In this document: in pieces, positions 1 through 5,207 of the stretch
How positions within the stretch are numbered: position 1 is the first letter of the stretch
Layout of the letters: every line of letters begins with the position of its first letter
Assembly (NCBI GenBank): GCA_038248985.1
Contig: JBBRWV010000175.1
Span: 1 to 5,313 of the forward strand
From: JBBRWV01 sp038248985
GTDB taxonomy: Bacteria; Planctomycetota; Phycisphaerae; WQYP01
DNA length: 5,313 nt
Reading direction: 5' to 3'
Position numbers and translations under genes: made by a program
Notes under the pieces: generated by a model
Told to the model about the DNA's origin: nothing
Seen by the model: only the letters and a program-made list of their open reading frames with translations
Databases searched by the model: none

Positions 1-123
1 CTTAGTCCAGAAATGCACAAATGCCGCTGGACATTGGTAATTTGCATGGTGCTACTCTTTTATTTGCCGCAAACTGCAAGGTGGGTGGACGGCGAGTCGG
101 AGGTACGCGCGTCTTAATAAGTA

Positions 124-151
124 GCAGTTATTGCGGCGATGCAATAACTGC
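124..151. repeat. Perfect 11-bp inverted repeat with 6-nt loop
   Basis: The arm GCAGTTATTGC at 124-134 is exactly complementary to GCAATAACTGC at 141-151, with loop GGCGAT at 135-140. No T-run follows on the + strand, and on the - strand only an interrupted T-rich stretch follows, so a classical intrinsic terminator is unlikely. It could be an operator for a dimeric repressor, an RNA hairpin in the leader of the downstream gene, or a weak terminator of a gene to the left on the - strand. Confidence 0.7.
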
Positions 152-264
152 GTGCGCACCAAAAGAGGGCATCACTCCTCGATATATTTCGCTTACCTCC
201 AGTTCAAGCCATCCAGATATACATGCAGTGGCGGCACCTGCAATGGACCTGCGTGATGCCGCAT

Positions 265-310
265 GAGGCTTTCCTGCGGGACCGGCAAAGGATTGCCGGT
301 CTTGAGCCTC
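265..310 (+). promoter_or_regulatory. Two-tier leader hairpin with GGA in the apical loop
   Basis: A perfect 9-bp stem pairs GACCGGCAA (280-288) with TTGCCGGTC (293-301) around a four-base AGGA loop. It is extended by a second 6-bp stem, GAGGCT (265-270) with AGCCTC (305-310), across an asymmetric internal loop of 9 and 3 nt. It lies 33 nt before the preferred start codon at 343 and 6 nt before the alternative ATG at 316. No U-tract follows. A GGA exposed in a hairpin loop inside a leader is the known recognition geometry of CsrA/RsmA, so post-transcriptional control is possible. That reading is inference; the base pairing is read directly. Confidence 0.55.
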
Positions 311-342
311 TCAGGATGTCGTACCGATGGAGCGGTTGCCCG

Positions 343-1149
343 ATGCATAAACACACATCAACGTCGGTTTTTAGCCAGATTTCTCAGGCCCATCATTTCC
401 TGGAGCGATTTGTATATCATACGCTTCAAGGAGAGGGTGGCGATTGCGGGGGGATTGTCGCCGAAGCGGTGAACCTGGGCGTTTCGTCTGAGGAGTGCGT
501 GCTGGAAATACTCTGGCCGACTATGGAGTGCATCCAGAATCTGCGCCGCGATGGCAGCATCACGGTTCGGACTTTCAATTCTGCGATACGAACGCTGGTC
601 CAGATTCTCCAATTTCTTGTTCCGCGTATTCACTCGATTACGAATAAAGTCATTCAGGGTCGCGTTATGCTAGTTATTACCGCACCTTGCGAGTTCGATG
701 GGCTTGGAGCACATATTGTGGCGGCACTGGGGGAGGGGCTGGGGTGGCGAGTGCATTTTGCGGGGGCCGGGCTGTCGATGGAGGAGGTGGCTCATTCGAT
801 TGGACTTTTGAAGCCGGAGGTGTTGGCGATCCATGGGCATTTTGTTGAGAGCGCACTGGCGCTGCAGGAGCTTTTGGATCATCTTCATAAAGTACGGCAT
901 CGACCGGGTTTACAGGTGGCGGTGTGTGGAGGGGTTACACAATGCGCGGCGCTGGATGCGGATTTGGTGGGACGCGATCCGGTGGAGGTGCTGGAGTTGC
1001 TGGCACTGTGCCCTAACTATCGATCTACCCAGAGCTTGGAGAAGAAGAAGAGCTTGGAATTGATGCGTGAGTCCATAGGGGTTTCGAATGAGGTGATCCG
1101 CAAGGTGATGGCGACACATTTTCGAAATTTGGGACTTCATCGTAACTGA
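343..1149 (+). CDS. Degenerate cobalamin-binding-fold protein (corrinoid-protein-like)
   Basis: A 268-residue soluble protein. Residues about 35-100 are helical and resemble the cap domain of methyltransferase corrinoid proteins (pattern VLEILWP.ME...L..DGSI). Residues about 106-230 look like a Rossmann-type B12-binding domain: strand GRVMLVITAP, then E117-F118-D119-G120-L121-G122, helix AHIVAALGEGLGW, strand RVHFAGAGLS, then KPEVLAIHG and a glycine pair in VAVCGGV. In the family the first loop is D-x-H-x-x-G, whose His ligates cobalt. Here the equivalents are Glu and Asp, so canonical base-off/His-on binding is not expected. It may bind cobalamin base-on, bind another ligand, or act as a regulatory domain. 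The tail is charged and helical (EKKKSLELMRESIG). The start is uncertain: the frame is open from 223, with ATGs at 256, 316 and 343. I prefer 343 because GGAG at 329-332 is well placed and the sequence before it, which contains the hairpin at 265-310, does not look like protein. The coding strand is strikingly G-rich. Confidence 0.75.
   Translation: MHKHTSTSVFSQISQAHHFLERFVYHTLQGEGGDCGGIVAEAVNLGVSSEECVLEILWPTMECIQNLRRDGSITVRTFNSAIRTLVQILQFLVPRIHSITNKVIQGRVMLVITAPCEFDGLGAHIVAALGEGLGWRVHFAGAGLSMEEVAHSIGLLKPEVLAIHGHFVESALALQELLDHLHKVRHRPGLQVAVCGGVTQCAALDADLVGRDPVEVLELLALCPNYRSTQSLEKKKSLELMRESIGVSNEVIRKVMATHFRNLGLHRN
729..766 (+). other. G-run cluster inside the B12-like gene
   Basis: Runs of G at 729-733, 735-738, 741-744 and 762-766, with a GG at 746-747 between, form a potential intramolecular G-quadruplex on the coding strand. 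The 60 bases 721-780 contain 33 G and 11 C. The runs encode Gly/Glu/Trp residues of the helix after the altered D-x-H-x-x-G motif, so they may simply reflect codon bias. Confidence 0.4.
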
Positions 1150-1311
1150 TTGTCACAGTTGCGGTTAGGCACAATTTATGGGATCGGCGGGGACGAAAAA
1201 AGTGGGGCGATTGCGGATTCGTCGTGCGGTTTGGGGCGCGTTGGAACGCTTATTCCATATGCAAATGAACGATGTCGTGTTGCTGCAACTCTTTTGGCCG
1301 ACAGGTGTTGC

Positions 1312-1695
1312 ATGAAGTATCTGGCAGTTCTGTTTTACTTGGCGCTGGCACTCCTGGCGGCACTGGCTCTGACGCATTCTTTCACATTTATTGGGCCTTT
1401 TACGCGCTGGCCGCTGGTTTTGACGCTGGTGGCGGCGTTGGTGCTGGTGTTTGTGAATCGCGGGCGACTGTTTGTAAGTTGTGGACTGGCTTTGGTTTGC
1501 GCGGCGTTGCTGATGGGCGTGGGGGCGTTTTTTACGTGCATTTGTTTGATCTTCCGGCTGGTCGGTTCCCAAGAGGCATGGGGGTCGGCGGTGGACCTTT
1601 TGCTGCTGGTAGGAATGGGGGTGCTGAGCCTGGGTGTGGGCGGGGTGACGCTGGGGTGGGGCATGGCCAGAGGGCTGACTTCCCCGCGCGGATGA
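1312..1695 (+). CDS. Small four-helix membrane protein, unknown function
   Basis: A 127-residue, very hydrophobic protein I do not recognise. Probable membrane segments are residues about 3-20 (YLAVLFYLALALLAALAL), 33-48, 53-80 and 93-118. Short polar loops lie between them: THSFTFIGPFTR, NRGR, and RLVGSQEAWGS. Cysteines occur at 57, 63, 76 and 78 in the third segment. There is no enzymatic motif. The ATG at 1312 is chosen because the hydrophobic sequence starts there and AGGTG at 1303-1307 can serve as a weak ribosome binding site. The frame is open back to a TTG at 1150, but those 54 codons show no protein-like pattern. The gap to the preceding gene (1150-1311) has no clear terminator or promoter, only a short GTTGC t GCAAC palindrome at 1279-1289 and TGGAA/TTCCA at 1242-1257, so co-transcription is possible. 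A G-run begins at the base right after the stop codon. The gene could be real or, less likely, a product of skewed composition. Confidence 0.6.
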   Translation: MKYLAVLFYLALALLAALALTHSFTFIGPFTRWPLVLTLVAALVLVFVNRGRLFVSCGLALVCAALLMGVGAFFTCICLIFRLVGSQEAWGSAVDLLLLVGMGVLSLGVGGVTLGWGMARGLTSPRG

Positions 1696-1797
1696 GGGGG
1701 TAAGGGGGGTCAAGAGAGGGGGTAGAGGGGGGGTAGAGGGGTATCTTGAGGCTAAAAGGAGGAGGAAAGCGGGGGGTGGAGGGGGGGTAAACGGGGG
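1696..1797 (+). repeat. G-tract repeat with strong G-quadruplex potential
   Basis: Immediately after the stop codon of the membrane protein, the + strand has G-runs at 1696-1700, 1704-1709, 1718-1722, 1727-1733 and 1738-1741 separated by TAA, TCAAGAGA, TAGA and TAGA. A second cluster follows at 1771-1776, 1781-1787 and 1793-1797. The first cluster alone satisfies a four-run quadruplex pattern with tetrads at least four deep. The spacing looks like a decayed short repeat of the type G(n)TAGA. By count, positions 1691-1800 hold 64 G and 5 C. An orphan Shine-Dalgarno-like AAAAGGAGGAGG at 1754-1765 has no start codon in range. A role as 3' end or transcription-blocking element between convergent genes is inference. 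Confidence 0.8.
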
Positions 1798-2028
1798 AGT
1801 GAGTTGCCTTTCGGAGGGCTCGGGAGGAAACGGTTTGGCGGGAGCGGAGGAGAGTGGTGTGGATACGATTTTTACATTCATGATAGTAGACTATCGGGTA
1901 ATATTTTCGGGAGGCCCATTGGAACAACGCAGTATCTGCGAGACGTGCTCAACGGGCGGTTAATTCAGCCATGGAGAAAAAGTATTCCTCAAATGTTGCC
2001 CCCATGCGCCGAACTGCGAAGAATTGCT
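1798..2028. other. Convergent intergenic remainder, no convincing gene
   Basis: This lies between the + strand membrane protein and the - strand regulator. The purine-rich character continues to about 1860. Then composition changes abruptly to an AT-richer pocket (about 1865-2028) holding the palindrome at 1882-1895, TAATATTTT at 1899-1907, and a short hairpin CGCAG/CTGCG at 1928-1940. A 24-codon frame from ATG 1971 and a longer frame from TTG 1804 to 2049 have no recognisable sequence and run into the 3' end of the regulator. I see no standard stem plus T-run terminator for either flanking gene. Confidence 0.5.
1882..1895. repeat. 14-bp palindrome GATAGT-AG-ACTATC
   Basis: Perfect 6-bp arms with a 2-bp centre in the AT-rich pocket between convergent genes. 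The small loop favours a protein-binding site or a cruciform over an RNA hairpin. It is flanked on the right by an AT-rich stretch. Its function is unknown. Confidence 0.5.
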
Positions 2029-2943
2029 CTATTCTCGGCCGGTAGTTGAGGCAGTCCGCTCCTGAACGCGACGCTCGGCTCGCATCTGACGTGGCGACTT
2101 GCCATACACGGCCCGGAACACGCGGTTGAACTGCGACAGCGACTGAAAGCCGGACTGGTAGGCGATCCCGGTGATAGATTGGTCGCTTGCGATGAGTAGA
2201 CGCTGCGCGTGCTCGACGCGCCAGCGGGCGACATACTCTCTGAATGTCAGCCCTGCCGCGTGGTGGAAGATGCGTGAGAGATGACTGGCGCTGACGCCGC
2301 ACTCGCGGGCAACCTCCTCAAGGTGGAGGTCTTCAGTCAGCGCGCGGCGTCGGATGGCTCGGCACGCTCGTTCAACAATCTGGGGCAACGAGGTGGACGG
2401 GTGGGCCAGATGGGCAGTCATTCGCAGAGCCAGTTGTTGCGCTGCAATGCCCAGGATACGCAAATATGCTTGCAGCAGCGCCGGGGCTACGATTCGTGTT
2501 TCGGAAAAACTCTTCTTCATATCCAGCATACTGAGGGGTACATCGGCTTTGCGGAGACGGTGTTCGATCCGGTGAAGGTCCGGATCGCAGTAGTTCTGTG
2601 AGGCGACACCGACAAACTTCAAATAGCCAACGACGATTCCACTGATGCGCACGGGAACCGCCACCTCATGAAGGCCCGCATCACAGGTCACACAGGCCGG
2701 GTGGTCCTTCGCGGCCGCCAGCAGTTGGCTATTTGTCCGCTGGCAAATGCGCCTTCCCGCGTCGCATTTTGCTAGCATGTTGCACAGTGAGGATTGGGGG
2801 ATCACGTTAGAAGGCGATTGGCCCAAGTCATCCACGAACTCCAGTTTCAGGCCCGTGGTCAATTCAAAGTCGGCTCGGAACTGATGCAAGTCCTTCAGTT
2901 GTGAGACTTTCTGATACAGCGCGTGGCGGATGACCTTGGGCAT
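2029..2943 (-). CDS. AraC-family regulator with N-terminal PocR sensor domain
   Basis: A 304-residue cytosolic transcription factor. Residues about 10-165 match the PocR sensory domain: L16-F36 (..LKDLHQFRADFELTTGLKLEFVD), then conserved cysteines C54, C60, C67, C84 and C87 in the usual context (SSLC, GRRIC, CVTCDAGLHEVAVPV), and the strand SGIVVGYLKFVG. Residues about 202-297 are an AraC/XylS DNA-binding domain with both helix-turn-helices: LEEVARECGVSASHLSRIF (about 208-226) and ITGIAYQSGFQSLSQFNRVFRAVYGKSP (about 257-283). PocR itself links propanediol sensing to cobalamin and propanediol genes; the ligand here cannot be read from sequence. The cysteine cluster may be structural, redox-active or metal-binding. 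I prefer ATG at 2943. The frame extends to a TTG at 3003, but there the AGGAG sits directly against the start, and the extra 20 residues do not resemble the family. It is divergent from the DUF4914 gene, which suggests that gene is its target. Confidence 0.9.
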   Translation of the reverse strand: MPKVIRHALYQKVSQLKDLHQFRADFELTTGLKLEFVDDLGQSPSNVIPQSSLCNMLAKCDAGRRICQRTNSQLLAAAKDHPACVTCDAGLHEVAVPVRISGIVVGYLKFVGVASQNYCDPDLHRIEHRLRKADVPLSMLDMKKSFSETRIVAPALLQAYLRILGIAAQQLALRMTAHLAHPSTSLPQIVERACRAIRRRALTEDLHLEEVARECGVSASHLSRIFHHAAGLTFREYVARWRVEHAQRLLIASDQSITGIAYQSGFQSLSQFNRVFRAVYGKSPRQMRAERRVQERTASTTGRE

Positions 2944-2970
2944 ACGCCGACATCTTACTCGATGCGTCAA

Positions 2971-2986
2971 TTTATGACCACATAAA
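2971..2986. promoter_or_regulatory. Operator-like inverted repeat TTTATG-N4-CATAAA
   Basis: Perfect 6-bp arms with a 4-bp spacer, centred about 35 bp before the regulator's start codon at 2943. This position suits autoregulation or promoter melting. AraC proteins more often use direct repeats, so it may instead be a site for another dimeric regulator. Confidence 0.4.
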
Positions 2987-2992
2987 ATGCGC

Positions 2993-3005
2993 AGTTGGTA
3001 CAACT
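2993..3005. promoter_or_regulatory. Operator-like inverted repeat AGTTG-GTA-CAACT
   Basis: Perfect 5-bp arms around a 3-bp centre, seven bases from the repeat at 2971-2986. The two together form a compact symmetric cluster midway between the divergent genes. Function is inferred from position only. Confidence 0.35.
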
Positions 3006-3065
3006 CCTGCGGAGCAGTCCTCCAAATCGCCCGTTAACATGCCCGTCAGACAGTGGTCAGCGATG

Positions 3066-3080
3066 GCGGAGATTTTCCGC
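3066..3080 (+). promoter_or_regulatory. Short leader hairpin before the DUF4914 gene
   Basis: GCGGA at 3066-3070 pairs with TCCGC at 3076-3080 around a 5-nt loop. It lies 64 nt before the start codon and probably in the 5' untranslated region. There is no T-run, so attenuation is not indicated. Confidence 0.3.
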
Positions 3081-3133
3081 AGCCGTTTGCCCTGGGCCTG
3101 AGTGGCTCATTCAGCATCGCGTGCTCTCAAGAA

Positions 3134-3139
3134 AGGAAG
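3134..3139 (+). promoter_or_regulatory. Ribosome binding site AGGAAG fixing the DUF4914 start
   Basis: A purine-rich Shine-Dalgarno sequence (part of AAAGGAAGA) stands five bases before the ATG at 3145. It decides the start, since the frame stays open upstream to 2995 without protein-like sequence or another good site. Confidence 0.7.
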
Positions 3140-3144
3140 ATTCC

Positions 3145-5070
3145 ATGAGAAATACCGAGAAAGCCTCCCCAACTTGCATGTGTCGTCATCTTTCATTTCC
3201 GGTTCCGACCGAGACCGCCGACCTGCTGGATGCAGCACCGTCGGTCATGGTCGCGGAAACCACGGACGAACTCGTGAAATTGGCAGTACGCGACGAGGTT
3301 GACGGTTGGCACGGGGTGACGTTTGATGTGCCGGGCAAAGGACTCGTTGTGGAAGCCAAAGTCTGCCGGGTAAAGAACGGCATCGCCGCCAACTACCCTG
3401 AACCTTACATGCGCCGCCGGGACCCCGACTGCATGCTCATCGGCGACAAACGGCCAACCGACAAGCCCACCTTTCGAGAGCGCTTCGGGACGGACTTCGA
3501 CCCTGTGCGGCAGGAGACCCTAAATTGGCTCAAGACCCAGCGGCTCGCGGTCTTCCCGTTCTACGCCGGACGTGAGGGCAAGGGAACCCAGGCCTTGGTC
3601 ATCGCCCCGGACAACTGCGGGTTCTTCGCGCTGGGCCTGGCCCTGCTTCAGGGCATTCTGCGCCCTGACGAACTTCCGCCCGACTTCGCGCCGCGGGCGA
3701 TCATCTACGTCGCTCCGACCTTCCGCCACACGCACTTCGACGGCAAGCAGGTCGTCGTGCATAACCGGCTGGACGGCATGCACGAACTATTCAGCTATAA
3801 CCTCTATCCCGGCCCCAGCGCCAAGAAGGGCATCTATGGCGTGCTGCTGAACATCGGCGAGTCCGAGAAGTGGGTCACCATGCACTGCTCCACGGTTCAG
3901 GTGGTCACGCCTTACGACAACCGAATCGTGATCTCCCACGAAGGTGCCAGCGGAGGCGGCAAGAGTGAAATGCTCGAACACATCCAACGCCAGTCCGACG
4001 GCTCGCTGCTGATCGGGCGCAACCTCAACAGCGGAGACACCCGTACGCTGATTCTGCCACGCGGCTGCGCGCTGCGCCCCATCACTGACGACATGGCTTT
4101 GTGTCACCCCAGTCTCGAAAAGGGCTACGGCAAGCTCACGCTTATGGATGCCGAGCAGGCCTGGTTCGTGCGCGTCAACCATATCACCAAATACGGCATC
4201 GACCCGCACCTGGAGGGCCTGACTATTCACCCGCCCAAGCCCCTGCTTTTTTTGAGCATCGATGCCCACCCGGGCGCAACGGCGCTGATCTGGGAGCATG
4301 TGCAGGATGCGCCGGGCAAGCCCTGCCCCAACCCGCGTGTCATCGTGCCTCGTGAGATCGTGCCGGATGTGGTCCAAGGGGCGGTGGACGTTGATATACG
4401 CAGTTTCGGCATCCGCACGCCCCCATGCACGAACCAACTGCCGAGCTACGGCATCATCGGAATCTTTCACCTGCTGCCTCCAGCGCTGGCCTGGCTGTGG
4501 CGGCTGGTCGCCCCGCGCGGACACAACAACCCCAGCATCGTACAGACCGAAGGCATGTCGTCCGAGGGGGTCGGATCCTATTGGCCGTTCGCCACCGGCC
4601 GACGAGTTGACCAGGCGAATCTACTGCTCAACCAAATCATCGAAACGCCCAAGGTCCGCTACGTCCTTTGCCCCAACCAGCACATCGGCGTGTGGGAGGT
4701 GGGCTTCATGCCGCAGTGGATTATGCGCGAGTACCTGGCCCGTCGTGGCGGGGCCCGCTTCAGCAGCCAGAACATGAAGCCCTCGCGCTGCCCATTGCTG
4801 GGCTACACGCCGGGCAAACTCATCATCGAGGGGAGCACTATTCCGCCGTGGTTCTTCGAGGTCGATCAGCAGTTGGAGGTCGGACCTGCGGCTTACGACC
4901 GGGGCGCGGAGATGCTCGAGGAGTTCTTCTATCGCGAGTTGCGGCAGTTCCTCGTGCCCGACCTACTGCCAACGGGGCGCAAGATCATCGAGTGCTGCCT
5001 GTCGGGGGGCACCCTGGCCGATTACGAATCGCTCCTGGAACTGCCCACATTTGAACAAGAAGGAGGTTGA
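3145..5070 (+). CDS. DUF4914 family protein, probable HPr-kinase/PEPCK-like P-loop enzyme
   Basis: A 641-residue soluble protein that I recognise as DUF4914, a family of about this length without an assigned reaction. The sequence therefore appears full length. There is no signal peptide or membrane segment. The clearest motif is a Walker A loop, G267-A-S-G-G-G-K273-S274, followed by E-M-L-E. The G-x-S-G-x-G-K-S-E form is that of HPr kinase/phosphorylase and close to PEP carboxykinase. An acidic pair D315-D316 (ITDDMALCHP) follows, comparable to the metal- or nucleotide-binding acids of those enzymes. Other landmarks are S371-IDAHPGA, R458-GHNNPS, E469-GMSSEGVGSYWPFATGR486 and NQHIGVWEVGF (about 511-521). 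A kinase or carboxykinase acting on a small metabolite or protein is inference from these motifs. The last codons contain the ribosome binding site of the next frame, which starts 5 bases after the stop. The divergent PocR-AraC gene is the likely regulator. Codon third positions favour C, unlike the G-rich gene at 343. Confidence 0.88.
   Translation: MRNTEKASPTCMCRHLSFPVPTETADLLDAAPSVMVAETTDELVKLAVRDEVDGWHGVTFDVPGKGLVVEAKVCRVKNGIAANYPEPYMRRRDPDCMLIGDKRPTDKPTFRERFGTDFDPVRQETLNWLKTQRLAVFPFYAGREGKGTQALVIAPDNCGFFALGLALLQGILRPDELPPDFAPRAIIYVAPTFRHTHFDGKQVVVHNRLDGMHELFSYNLYPGPSAKKGIYGVLLNIGESEKWVTMHCSTVQVVTPYDNRIVISHEGASGGGKSEMLEHIQRQSDGSLLIGRNLNSGDTRTLILPRGCALRPITDDMALCHPSLEKGYGKLTLMDAEQAWFVRVNHITKYGIDPHLEGLTIHPPKPLLFLSIDAHPGATALIWEHVQDAPGKPCPNPRVIVPREIVPDVVQGAVDVDIRSFGIRTPPCTNQLPSYGIIGIFHLLPPALAWLWRLVAPRGHNNPSIVQTEGMSSEGVGSYWPFATGRRVDQANLLLNQIIETPKVRYVLCPNQHIGVWEVGFMPQWIMREYLARRGGARFSSQNMKPSRCPLLGYTPGKLIIEGSTIPPWFFEVDQQLEVGPAAYDRGAEMLEEFFYRELRQFLVPDLLPTGRKIIECCLSGGTLADYESLLELPTFEQEGG
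5061..5066 (+). promoter_or_regulatory. Ribosome binding site AGGAGG inside the DUF4914 3' end
   Basis: A consensus Shine-Dalgarno sequence overlaps the final codons of the DUF4914 gene and lies nine bases before the ATG at 5076. It indicates a real downstream gene translated from the same message, probably coupled. Confidence 0.8.
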
Positions 5071-5075
5071 GGCGC

Positions 5076-5207
5076 ATGGAAGGCTACGACTGGACCTTCA
5101 ATCGAGGTCGCAGGCTGCCGTTCGACGAAGTGCCGGCCCAGCACCGCCTGCGGCTGTTCGGCGTGGATTGCCGACTAAGGGCCGGCGCATCAATAAATGT
5201 CAAATAA
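5076..5207 (+). CDS. 43-residue frame downstream of DUF4914, possibly a truncated gene
   Basis: ATG at 5076 follows a consensus ribosome binding site and sits 5 bases after the DUF4914 stop, so it belongs to the same operon. The predicted protein starts MEGYDWTFNRGRRLPFDEV and ends RAGASINVK. The first 34 or so residues look like ordinary coding sequence, with C/G-ending codons like the upstream gene. From about 5185 the DNA becomes AT-rich and the frame soon stops at TAA. I do not recognise the family. Either this is a genuine small protein, or the 5' end of a longer gene cut short by insertion, deletion or frameshift near 5175-5195. It is too short for me to assign a function. Confidence 0.5.
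   Translation: MEGYDWTFNRGRRLPFDEVPAQHRLRLFGVDCRLRAGASINVK

Larger units (their letters stand above)
1..342. other. Upstream leader region, no convincing gene
   Basis: This stretch lies before the first credible coding region. The open frames crossing it (for example 21-266 on +) have no recognisable protein signature. It carries two strong inverted repeats (124-151 and 265-310, listed separately). It also has short symmetric elements: a 6-bp inverted pair at 5-10/27-32, an 11-bp near-palindrome at 63-73 (TTTGC c GCAAA), and the palindrome GTGCGCAC at 152-159. An 8-bp complementary pair joins 168-175 with 253-260, but that is about what chance gives in this length. I see no clear -35/-10 promoter. 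The likely role is promoter plus 5' untranslated region of the gene at 343; this is inference. Confidence 0.55.
2944..3144. promoter_or_regulatory. Divergent control region between regulator and DUF4914 gene
   Basis: About 200 bp must hold both promoters. Symmetric elements visible are TTTATG-acca-CATAAA (2971-2986), AGTTG-gta-CAACT (2993-3005), overlapping CTCC/GGAG and CTGC/GCAG pairs at 3004-3017, and a hairpin GCGGA-(5)-TCCGC at 3066-3080. TAAAAT at 2983-2988 is one base from a -10 box on +, but I find no matching -35. No convincing sigma-70 or sigma-54 pair is visible on either strand, so promoters are not placed. Activator-dependent promoters with poor -35 boxes would fit control by an AraC protein. 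Confidence 0.6.

Noticed and set aside
21..266. 81-residue frame on the + strand
   Set aside because: No recognisable family or good ribosome binding site, and it spans the perfect inverted repeat at 124-151; probably leader DNA.
180..300. Cobalamin riboswitch before the B12-like gene
   Set aside because: Fragments such as ACCTGC and, on the other strand, GCCACTG occur, but the ordered conserved core of the cobalamin riboswitch is not present in either orientation.
223..342. N-terminal extension of the B12-like protein
   Set aside because: The extra 40 residues do not look like the fold and are encoded across the strong hairpin at 265-310; ATG 343 has a better-placed GGAG.
1272..1703. 143-residue glycine-rich frame overlapping the membrane protein
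   Set aside because: Out-of-frame shadow of G-rich DNA; the alternative frame gives coherent membrane helices.
1165..1881. Long proline-rich frame on the - strand
   Set aside because: It is the complement of the G-rich strand; the low-complexity Pro/Gln/Arg content is what skewed composition produces antisense to the membrane protein.
1971..2045. 24-codon frame MEKKYSSNVAPMRR...
   Set aside because: Short, no suitable ribosome binding site, and its end overlaps the regulator's 3' end on the other strand.
1804..2049. 81-residue frame from a TTG on the + strand
   Set aside because: No family resemblance; it begins in the purine tract and runs antisense into the end of the AraC gene.
2944..3003. 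Longer AraC protein from TTG 3003
   Set aside because: AGGAG abuts the TTG with no spacing and the 20 extra residues do not resemble the start of PocR-AraC proteins; ATG 2943 is preferred.
3787..4524. 245-residue frame antisense to DUF4914
   Set aside because: Typical mirror frame of a high-GC gene with no recognisable domain.
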